From the NCBI RefSeq assembly GCF_003149455.1, contig NZ_QFFK01000015.1, forward strand, positions 33,541 to 97,540: a stretch of 64,000 bases of DNA, written 5' to 3'. The position numbers and the translations under genes were made by a program. Positions 54,060 to 61,900 of the stretch are shown one piece after another. The stretch is from Chitinophaga deserti (GTDB lineage: Bacteria > Bacteroidota > Bacteroidia > Chitinophagales > Chitinophagaceae). The notes under the pieces are model-generated. The model had not been told where the DNA came from. It saw only the letters and a program-made list of their open reading frames with translations, and did not search any database. The first letter of the stretch is position 1; every line of letters starts with the position of its first letter.

Positions 54060-55457
54060 ATGTTCCGCATCCCCCTGATTACCCTATGCTGCTGCCTCGC
54101 AGCACTCGCCACACAGGCGCAATCTTCTGTTCCTGCACAACTTGCCGCCCGCATTCCCGCGCTTATGCAGCGCGACCGTATCCCCGGGCTTACCATCGCT
54201 TACATCGAAAACGGCCGTCCTGTATGGACGCAGCATTTCGGTGTGGCGAATAATTCCAACGGTGCTCATATTACAGACAGCTCCCGCTTCGAAGCCGCAT
54301 CCCTCACCAAGGTGGTAACGGCATACATGGCATTGCTCATGGCAGGCAGCCATCAGCTCGATCTTGATAAACCGCTTTCCGAATACCTTGGCAATACGTA
54401 TGATGTAGGCAACGATCCCCGGCTGGCTGGTGTTACCGCCCGCCGGACGCTTACCCACACCGCCGGCTTCCCCAACTGGCGCAGCGATTCCCTGTTGCGC
54501 TTCCTGTTCACTCCCGGTGAAAAATTCCAGTATTCAGGCGAAGGGTTTGTGATGCTGGCGAAAGTGATGGAGAAACTGACGGGTAAAAAGTATGCGGAGC
54601 TGGCGAAAGACAGTGTATTCATTCCCCTCGGCATGCACCACAGCAGCATGACGTTCGATTCAACCCTCAGGGCTCTTCACGTACCACGCCACAACTGGCT
54701 GGGGAACACGGCATACTCGGCCGATTATCCAAATCAGAACGCCGCCGCCAGCTTGCGCACCACCGCGGCAGACTATGCCATTTTCCTCTCCGCCCTCATG
54801 GCCGGTAACCGATTAGATCCCGAACTGCACCGCGAAATGTTTACACCGCATGCATACCCCGATATGGAGAAGATGCCCGGTGTTGCCTGGGGGCTGGGTG
54901 TGGGGCTGGACAGCTCAGCTACCGGCAGGTACGCCTGGCATTGGGGGGATCAGGGCGACAGCCGTGCGTTGTTCGTTATAGACCCCGCAAAGCGGAACGG
55001 GATTGTATATTTCACCAACAGCGCCAACGGACTTTCACCCGCGGCAGATATACTGGCCATTGCTCCCGGAGGCCGGCAGGATGGTGTGGTGAAATGGGTG
55101 GCATATGGGAAATTCGACGGGCAGGCCGAAGCAGTTACGCGGTCTATACATCAACTGGGAGGGGAAAAGGCTATTCAGCAACATGTGGCCGCGCGTAAGC
55201 AAAAGATCGGGGAAGATCAGATGAACATGATCGGTTATGAATTACTACGCAATAAACGATATGCCGATGCCATTGCCGTATTTAAGCAGAACGCGGCAGA
55301 CTACCCGGCATCTGCGAACGTGTGGGACAGTCTTGCAGAGGGGTATATGGAGAACGGCGATAAGGCACAGGCTATCGCCAATTACGAAAAAACACTCCGC
55401 ATGAAACCGGATAATCCCAATGCCGTGGAAATGCTGAAGAAGCTGCGGGATAAATAA
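54060..55457 (+). CDS. serine hydrolase (class C beta-lactamase fold) with TPR tail
   Basis: A 465-residue exported protein. A signal peptide ends near ATQAQSS. The beta-lactamase/DD-peptidase-like domain (about 25-345) has the SxxK motif with Ser81 and Lys84 in EAASLTKVV, a Tyr in KFQYSGEGF replacing YxN by YSG, and HWGDQGDS in the KTG position, as in many class C-like esterases. LTHTAGFPNW is a further hallmark. The C-terminal 100 residues contain TPR units such as RYADAIAVFKQNAADYPASA and YMENGDKAQAIANYEKTLRM. Esterase or peptidase activity is more likely than antibiotic resistance. It ends 2 bases from the convergent fucosyltransferase gene. Confidence 0.9.
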   Translation: MFRIPLITLCCCLAALATQAQSSVPAQLAARIPALMQRDRIPGLTIAYIENGRPVWTQHFGVANNSNGAHITDSSRFEAASLTKVVTAYMALLMAGSHQLDLDKPLSEYLGNTYDVGNDPRLAGVTARRTLTHTAGFPNWRSDSLLRFLFTPGEKFQYSGEGFVMLAKVMEKLTGKKYAELAKDSVFIPLGMHHSSMTFDSTLRALHVPRHNWLGNTAYSADYPNQNAAASLRTTAADYAIFLSALMAGNRLDPELHREMFTPHAYPDMEKMPGVAWGLGVGLDSSATGRYAWHWGDQGDSRALFVIDPAKRNGIVYFTNSANGLSPAADILAIAPGGRQDGVVKWVAYGKFDGQAEAVTRSIHQLGGEKAIQQHVAARKQKIGEDQMNMIGYELLRNKRYADAIAVFKQNAADYPASANVWDSLAEGYMENGDKAQAIANYEKTLRMKPDNPNAVEMLKKLRDK

Positions 55458-55459
55458 AT

Positions 55460-56344
55460 CTATATCCTTTCCCAGCCGGAGGGCAGCAGGTCCTGCGTGT
55501 CGCGCGGACCGTTGGCAAACCAGTGGTAAGGGGCTACTACTTTTTTATGGGCATGAGCCGGCAGCCAGGCAGCCCACCAGCCAAAGGTGCTGTTGGGAAT
55601 AATGAAGTGCCTGCAGGCTGTCATCATCCTGAAAATGTCGCGGTACTTTTCACCGGCGCAGGTAAGGGGCACATGTGTAACCGGCCCTTTGAACCGCAGC
55701 TTTTCCATACACCATTCCGGCTCATCAGAAAAGATGAAGAAGTGGGGATCTTTCACCAGTTTACGCATCCGGGTTTCTGCCATTGCATAATATTGCGGAT
55801 CCATAGCTCCATGATAGGGGTGCCCGACAAATTCTTTCCGGCGCACATTCACACATACCGATGTTGTATTTTCTATCCTCTCAAGAATAGATGCAGCATG
55901 CCCTTCGAGCGGGTGACGGAGGGTGAAATCCTGCCGGATAGCAGCGGCATGTGATGCAAAGTATTTCTCCGACTGCCAGTATCCGTCCAGGTAAACATCC
56001 GGGCCGCTTTTACGGATTGCAGGGCTGTGATGGAAGTGCGGCTCGCGGCACCAGGCAGGAGGGATATTCAACATGGCGTGCAGCCAGCGGTCTACACATT
56101 TGCAGGACGTCCACGATTTGCGCAGTTTCCGGATCTCGGCTTCTGTTGCGATTTCGGGTTGTATGCCGAACACATCAAGGTCGTAATGCCGGTGTATAAA
56201 GTTGGGGCCACGGTTGGCCCGATGGTCGTGCAGCCACTGCAGGTCGAGCTTTAGAGTAGTACCGTGCTGAAGGCTGAGCGCGCGGCCCAGCGCGTACTGG
56301 AACATTTGATTGCCCAGTCCGCCCATTAGTTTCACAATGATCAT
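55460..56344 (-). CDS. alpha-1,2-fucosyltransferase-like glycosyltransferase (GT11)
   Basis: A 294-residue cytosolic enzyme that would transfer fucose from GDP-fucose to a surface glycan. It starts MIIVKLMGGLGNQMFQYALG, the exact family start with the GGLGNQMFQY loop. The nucleotide-binding motif, usually H-x-R-R-x-D, reads VCVNVRRKEFVGH: His is replaced by Asn and Asp by Glu. The rest is typical: HFFIFSDEPEWCMEKL, FRMMTACRHFIIPNSTFGWW and AAWLPA. The substitutions may alter activity or reflect a subfamily. A 13-residue in-frame extension to 56383 is rejected because family members start at MII. It is isolated, not within a polysaccharide cluster. Confidence 0.88.
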   Translation of the reverse strand: MIIVKLMGGLGNQMFQYALGRALSLQHGTTLKLDLQWLHDHRANRGPNFIHRHYDLDVFGIQPEIATEAEIRKLRKSWTSCKCVDRWLHAMLNIPPAWCREPHFHHSPAIRKSGPDVYLDGYWQSEKYFASHAAAIRQDFTLRHPLEGHAASILERIENTTSVCVNVRRKEFVGHPYHGAMDPQYYAMAETRMRKLVKDPHFFIFSDEPEWCMEKLRFKGPVTHVPLTCAGEKYRDIFRMMTACRHFIIPNSTFGWWAAWLPAHAHKKVVAPYHWFANGPRDTQDLLPSGWERI

Positions 56345-56599
56345 ATGCCTTGGTTTCGGGGCATGGATTTCCCAATACAGCACCAGGCCCTGTATGCGGA
56401 CTGGTATGCTAACTTCAGAAATTATAGCGCATAGTTTTCCGGAAGGGGAATCAGTTCTTCATGCCAATGTTTTGGGAATAGACAGGCCTTGAGAAAGAAA
56501 AGGTTGGGAAGAGGAAAGATTATTTTATACGCATCACATACCGTTTATACCGTTATCTAAACAAAATGTTAATTGATGGTGTTGATGATAGTTGTCATG

Positions 56600-56628
56600 T
56601 TTATGCCCCGCCTGTTTGGGTAACTTTG
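56600..56628 (+). promoter_or_regulatory. promoter in the gap before the SDR gene
   Basis: TAACTTTG at 56621-56628 matches TAnnTTTG, with a near-match TTTA at 56600-56603 as -33 element and 17 bases between them. It lies 74 bases before the ATG at 56703. The remaining 56345-56702 gap (358 bases) holds AT-rich DNA and no gene I can see. Confidence 0.45.
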
Positions 56629-56702
56629 AAATACTTCAACACACAACCCTTTTTATCCCGCCTCACCAGTAACAGTATTGTATCATTCTAAAATATTGCA
56701 TT

Positions 56703-57461
56703 ATGAAAAGATTGGAAAATAAGGTAGCCCTCATCACAGGAGGTGCAGGCAGTATCGGACAGACGACCGCAAAGTTATTCCTCGAAGAAGGTGCCAGTGT
56801 AGTGCTGGTAGACCTGGATGAAGGTGCATTGAAAAAGATTGCAAGAGAGTTAGGTGCTAAAGCCGCCTATGTGGCGGCAGATGTAACAAAGTCAGAAGAT
56901 GTGAAACGTTACGCAACGGAAGCCGTAAAGCATTTCGGTAAAATCGATATATTCTTCAACAACGCCGGTATCGAAGGCGCGGTTGCCCCTATCACCGAGT
57001 TCCCTGAAGAGGTGTTCGATAAAGTGATGGCCGTAAACGTACGGGGTGTGTTCCTCGGATGTAAGTACGTGCTGCCGCAGATGAATGACGGTGCGAGTAT
57101 GATCATCACTTCTTCCGTAGCCGGCCTTGGCGGCTCGCCCGATTTCGTGGCTTACGTCACCAGTAAGCACGCTACGCTGGGTATCATGAAAACTGCCGCG
57201 CTGGAAGCTGCGGCACGTAAGATCCGGGTTAACTCCATTCATCCATCGCCTGTTAACAACAGGATGATGCGCTCCATCGAAGAAGGCTATGCTCCCGGTA
57301 AAGCCGAGGAAATGCAGAAAGGCTTTGCTTCCGGTATTCCTCTCGGCCGGTATGCCGAACCGCTGGAGATCGCGAAGCTGGTACTGTTCCTCGGGTCCGA
57401 CGACAGCCAGTTTATCACCGGCGCACAATATGTAATCGACGGTGGCTCAAACGCTAAGTAA
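56703..57461 (+). CDS. short-chain dehydrogenase/reductase
   Basis: A 252-residue NAD(P)-dependent oxidoreductase. The cofactor motif is ALITGGAGSIGQTTAKLF, then VLVDLDEGAL; the acidic Asp after beta-2 favours NAD over NADP. FFNNAGIEG is the NNAG motif. The catalytic residues are Ser in IITSSVAGLGG and Tyr/Lys in YVTSKHATLG, and the C-terminal DSQFITGAQYVIDGGSNA is the classic SDR ending. The substrate is unknown. It stands alone between its own promoter and a strong terminator. Confidence 0.93.
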   Translation: MKRLENKVALITGGAGSIGQTTAKLFLEEGASVVLVDLDEGALKKIARELGAKAAYVAADVTKSEDVKRYATEAVKHFGKIDIFFNNAGIEGAVAPITEFPEEVFDKVMAVNVRGVFLGCKYVLPQMNDGASMIITSSVAGLGGSPDFVAYVTSKHATLGIMKTAALEAAARKIRVNSIHPSPVNNRMMRSIEEGYAPGKAEEMQKGFASGIPLGRYAEPLEIAKLVLFLGSDDSQFITGAQYVIDGGSNAK

Positions 57462-57482
57462 TAACCACGCTCATATTAATAA

Positions 57483-57512
57483 AAAGCGGCTCCCTGGTTG
57501 GGGAGCCGCTTT
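57483..57512 (+). terminator. intrinsic terminator after the SDR gene
   Basis: AAAGCGGCTCCC / GGGAGCCGCTTT perfect stem with a short loop, followed by CTTTTTG, 21 bases past the SDR stop. Confidence 0.9.
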
Positions 57513-57547
57513 CTTTTTGCAGGTATCTTATCCTGAAAGCATTAAAG

Positions 57548-57577
57548 TTGACCGAATGGTATAAAACAGTATATTTG
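57548..57577 (+). promoter_or_regulatory. full Bacteroidota promoter (TTG-N19-TATATTTG)
   Basis: TTG at 57548-57550 and TATATTTG at 57570-57577, separated by exactly 19 bases, match the Bacteroidota sigma-A consensus. The start codon of the DinB gene follows 30 bases later. This is the best full promoter in the window. Confidence 0.7.
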
Positions 57578-57607
57578 ATGCAGATTCAACGCTTAAAACA
57601 ACAGAAG

Positions 57608-58078
57608 ATGAAACCTGTATCAGTAGAACAGAATATGTGGACCATATTCGCACAATTGCTGGATCGCGATCTGCAAAAGCTGCACGATGAGATCAGTGCC
57701 TTTTCCGAAGAAAGTAACCTCTGGAAAACCACGGGCGCTATCACCAATCCCGCAGGTAACCTTTGCCTTCACCTCACCGGTTCCCTCAATCATTTCATCG
57801 GCGCCACCCTCGGTAATACCGGCTTCGTGCGCCAGCGCGAAGGGGAGTTTGCCAATAAGAATGTACCTCGTCTCGACATGCTCCGGGAGCTTACGGCTAC
57901 CCGCATAAAATCAGTAGAGATCCTGTCGTCCATGCCCGAAGGTTCCCTCGAAGCTACGTTCCCCCGCAAATTCATGGAGCAGGATGTTTCTACCGCCTGG
58001 TTCATTACACACATCCTTACGCATATCAGTTACCACCTCGGGCAGGTGAATTACCTGCGCCGTGTACTGGAAGGCTGA
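57608..58078 (+). CDS. DinB family protein
   Basis: A 156-residue four-helix-bundle protein of the DinB/YfiT superfamily. The metal-binding His triad is probably His55 (NLCLHLTGSLNHF), His139 and His143 (ILTHISYHLGQVNYLRR). Members include thiol-S-transferases (BstA-type bacillithiol transferases) and mycothiol-dependent enzymes, but many have no assigned reaction. The open frame begins at 57548, within the promoter; the ATG at 57608 lies 30 bases after the -7 box and is preferred. It converges with the gasdermin-like gene, 14 bases apart. Confidence 0.88.
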   Translation: MKPVSVEQNMWTIFAQLLDRDLQKLHDEISAFSEESNLWKTTGAITNPAGNLCLHLTGSLNHFIGATLGNTGFVRQREGEFANKNVPRLDMLRELTATRIKSVEILSSMPEGSLEATFPRKFMEQDVSTAWFITHILTHISYHLGQVNYLRRVLEG

Positions 58079-58092
58079 TCGCCTTCCGGTTA

Positions 58093-58926
58093 TCAGTCTA
58101 CCGATAGCAGTCCCGGGTGGAAATCGTCGTCGTCCAGCAGTACCAGCGGCGTTGTTTCTTCTGTTTGCTGTCCGTTCGCTCCTTTTGATTTTCGGGGCGT
58201 AACATTTTCCATGATGGATACCGAACCGGTTTCAGGGTGATATTTAAGCTTTACGCAGGAAAACGCGAAGGTGAGGGGGATGGTGTTGGTAAATGAGATG
58301 GATGTTTTGGCGGTTTTTTCCACTTTCACACCCAGCTTCCCGTCGGCAATAACCTTTTCGATCAGCGGAATGCTGGCGTCGAAAGAGGTATCGCTGCCGG
58401 ATTCATCGTTGATGGTAAAGGAAGGGCTCACAATCGCATCGGTGATCAGCAGCATATCTGCCGGTTCTTCACCGGTAAATACTCCCAGTGCAGGGTTCTG
58501 TGTATCGATGGTATTGTTGCGTACGGCCTGGCCCAATTGGCCAAGGTCTACCCAGTTGCGCTGGGTATTGCTGAAGGAGAGCGATATCTCTTTCACGCCT
58601 TTCAATACCAGCCCGAGGGTGATGGGGCTAAACTGTAATGCTTTGAAGAAACCATCCAGGATGTTGAAGCCGGCGTTGATATCCATCTTGCGGGTGCGTT
58701 CCATGGCTACATCGGCCACCGGAGTGGTGTTGATGGCGATGTTGAAGGCAGCTGTGTCTTTCAGGAGAAACTTCAGATCTCCCCTGAACTTAGTTTCGTC
58801 GTTATGGGAAGCGAGCACAATTAATGGTGCCATCCGTGCTTCCGGCACTTTGAGGGGTGTGGCGGCGAATGTTTCCCGGATGTAATCCGTAGTGTTGTTT
58901 TTGCAGAGGCGCGATTTGAATGCCAT
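58093..58926 (-). CDS. bacterial gasdermin-like pore-forming protein
   Basis: A 277-residue protein with no signal peptide, the usual length for bacterial gasdermins. Features matching the fold include Cys8 near the N-terminus, as the acylated Cys of known bacterial gasdermins, and FAATPLKVPEARMAPLIVLA followed by FRGDLKFLL. Later pieces are EISLSFSNTQRNWVDLGQLG, then ADMLLITDAIVSPSFTI, and finally SISFTNTIPLTFAFSCVKLK. That last stretch resembles the IPSGSTLAFRVAQL segment of human GSDMD, and the ADMLLITDAI stretch the DNVYVVTEVL segment. After residue 240 comes a basic linker (VTPRKSKGANG) and an acidic tail (LLDDDDFHPGLLSVD). That suits a cleavable inhibitory C-terminus. It follows the caspase-fusion gene by 34 bases, and bacterial gasdermins are known to sit beside caspase-like proteases. 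The assignment is by pattern, not by search. Confidence 0.7.
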   Translation of the reverse strand: MAFKSRLCKNNTTDYIRETFAATPLKVPEARMAPLIVLASHNDETKFRGDLKFLLKDTAAFNIAINTTPVADVAMERTRKMDINAGFNILDGFFKALQFSPITLGLVLKGVKEISLSFSNTQRNWVDLGQLGQAVRNNTIDTQNPALGVFTGEEPADMLLITDAIVSPSFTINDESGSDTSFDASIPLIEKVIADGKLGVKVEKTAKTSISFTNTIPLTFAFSCVKLKYHPETGSVSIMENVTPRKSKGANGQQTEETTPLVLLDDDDFHPGLLSVD

Positions 58927-58960
58927 GATATGTATTGGTTATGAAGTGATGATGTAAGTG

Positions 58961-61900
58961 TTAAGACATGGCGGCAATGAACTTATCTGCCACCAGCGCG
59001 AAACCTTCATTGGTAGGGTGGATCTCGTCATACCAGCTGTCGCGGTTCACGAGTTTCCTGGCATCAATGTAGGTGGCATTCTGCGGGAATTCCTCAATCA
59101 CGGCTTTCAGCTTGTCGTTGAACTGGTCGAGGATATGGATGAGCAATCTTTCCCGCTCGTCCTGCTCCCGGATGTTCTTTTCGATCATGTACTTACCCAG
59201 CCAGCTGGTTTTCTTCGGATAAATGTCTGTATCAACCGGTATCACATAATCGTAACTGTGTGCCAGTATTCGGATGTTGGTATTATATGCGATAAGGTCG
59301 TTGAACATGACCCTGTACCAATCCTGCAGCTGTTGCAGTTTTGTATGAAAGAGCGGTTCCAGGTATTTGTTGAGCGTGGTATCTCCGGGGTCGGGTGCCT
59401 CCCGCAGAAAATCGCGGAACTGGCTGCCAAGGATATCGTTACCACCACCGCTCACGAGGAATACCGGCGGATTTTCACTTTTCACATATTTCAGATAGTC
59501 TTTGCTGACCATGTAATTTTCCAGCGTATCACCCGCTTCTGCGATGCTGCAGATGGCGTAGTGGCGGTACAGGTGATCGAGGATGTCCTTGACGAGGATG
59601 GGGTATTGGAACCATGAGTCTCCTTCTGCTACAATCCTCGGCAAATCAGTTTTCTTCAATCGCCGGTACAGCTTCTTCCTCATGGTGGTTTCTACCAGAT
59701 TGGCCAGCTTCAGCTTCAGATCGCCTAATATGCTCTTTGTGCCGATAACAGTAATTTCAGGTTTTAATTCCAGATCTGATGGCTGGCCGTTTGCATCCAG
59801 TTTTACATTGTAGTAAATGCCGGCAGCGAAGAAGGCGGTTTCTTCATCTTTCAGTAAAAGATCCAGCGTTTTTGCGTCGATTATATTGTAAGTAGGGTTA
59901 ATGAACTGGATATCCAGGTGCTGTGTTACCCAACCGGTAAACTTAGGCTTTCCTCTTTCTTCCGGTTTCCGGAGTTTAACACCCCGCGATCTGGTTTTAT
60001 TTGTAGTGGGGGGAGCGGGGAGGCCCGGCATTTCAAGAGAACTTACACTGAATACTTCCGTGCTCACGAGGAAAGTGAATGCCTCACGGGTAGAAGGCCA
60101 GTTGTATTCCTGCACGTACTGTTCCAGTTCAAGTTCCAGAACAGGCTTATTATCGTTTATAAGGAATTCAGATTTACCCGGCGGCAGCTTGATCACGCCA
60201 TCGCCCGGAAGAAGCCCGCCGGTACTGCCAAACAGGGCATTGAGGAATATAGCTGCCACGTAAAGATCCTGATCTGTAGTGTTGGTCAGCTTTACTTCGA
60301 GTGCCCCTATCCAGCCATTGGGTGTTTCTTCATATTCCAATACCACATGCTCGTTTTGCTCCGGTACTGTATGCCGCGCCCCGCCTGTAGTGATGCGGGT
60401 AATCGCAATGTCGAGCGGCTGCGGGGGGAAGCCTGGCTGTTCTGCCGTGTTGCGCAACTGCTTGATGAAATGCCAGCGCGACAGCTGCTTCAGTTGGGCG
60501 ATCACCGTGGCAAGACTGTGCTCCTGATCCAATGGGACGGGCGCTGTTACCGGCCGGTAAGGATCGCCGGGAAGGGTTATAATGGCATCGCCATAACGGA
60601 TGTGGAGCGTGTAATCGGGTTGTTCACCCGCACCGTCTTTTCCCCCGGAAGCAAAAGTGTTAAAGTTTTCCGCTTCCTTATCCAGCTGTTCCAGCATTTT
60701 CTCCAGTTCGGCCGGGTTGCCGTTTACATTATTCAGCTCCAGCCTGAGCTGTCCGCTCATAATCCCGGTCACCCTTGCCCTGTGCGATTTTTTGCTGTCG
60801 GGCTTCATGGGGTCAGTGCTGTTAATAGTCACTTTTGTATAATCTACCCTAATCTCATCCACTGTGGCGCTATAGGTTTTATTGGGACTGGCGGAATCGG
60901 TTACTAAGATGGTGCTATTGGTTTGTATGCCGTGGATAGCGCCGAGGTTCAGCTGCCAGCCTTTTGATTTGTTGTAGCTCACCTCGGTGATCAGATAGGG
61001 CTGATCTATCCGCTGATTCAGGAAGCCTTTCTGCAACAGTGCATGTGCTTGTCCGGCTGCGTAGATGCGGGGTGTCTGTTCATAAGTAAAGCGCATCGTT
61101 TGCCGAAGGCGGTCGCGCAGCGTGATGTAGCTGAGGTTGCCGTTAGCCGCGTCCAGCGTAGCCAGCAGGCGGGTGGTGAATACACCGGCGCCGTTCTTTT
61201 CGATAGACAGCTGATCGTCTTCACAGGCGGCCATTTGTACATGGCTTCCTTCCGGCAGGAGTTGTGCGGGGCCTTCCGCTTCGAGGCGTGCGCGGGTAAA
61301 TACATCTGCAAACAGAAAATCATCCCACTCACGCTGTTCTCCTGTTTCGCTGAGGCGGCGTTCGTGTATTTCATTGTTGTAAGCTTTCCGTATGCCGGCG
61401 CCGCGGGTATTATCTCCGGCGTGGCAGCAGTCGAATATCGCAAGTATGTGAGCGCCTGTGGCTTCATGCAGTTCGCGCAACAGGAAGCGCAGTTCTTTAT
61501 CCGTCAGCATGAATTCGGCGTCTTTATCAGTGGCATCGTAGCATACGATGGTTTCGAGGAATCCGTCGTTTTCCTTCCAGGCAGGGTCTGCATGCTCCTG
61601 TGCACCATGGCCGGAGAAGAAGAACAGCAGGGTGTCTTCGGGCTGTGCGTCTTTCTTAAGCTCGCGTATCCCTGCTATGATGGCATCCCGCGTGGCTTCA
61701 TCATCTCTCAGTATACGGATGTCGTTGGCGCCGGGTGTAAAAGAGGTGCGTTTGCGAAGGTATTTCTCCATGTTTTCCACATCTTTCAGGCAGCCGGTGA
61801 GCGGGTTTACGTTGCGGTAGTTGTTGATACCTGCCAGCAATGCACGGAGCTTCCCGGGAGCAGTGCCTTCCGGTTGCAGGGGGGCGTTCTCAAACAGTTC

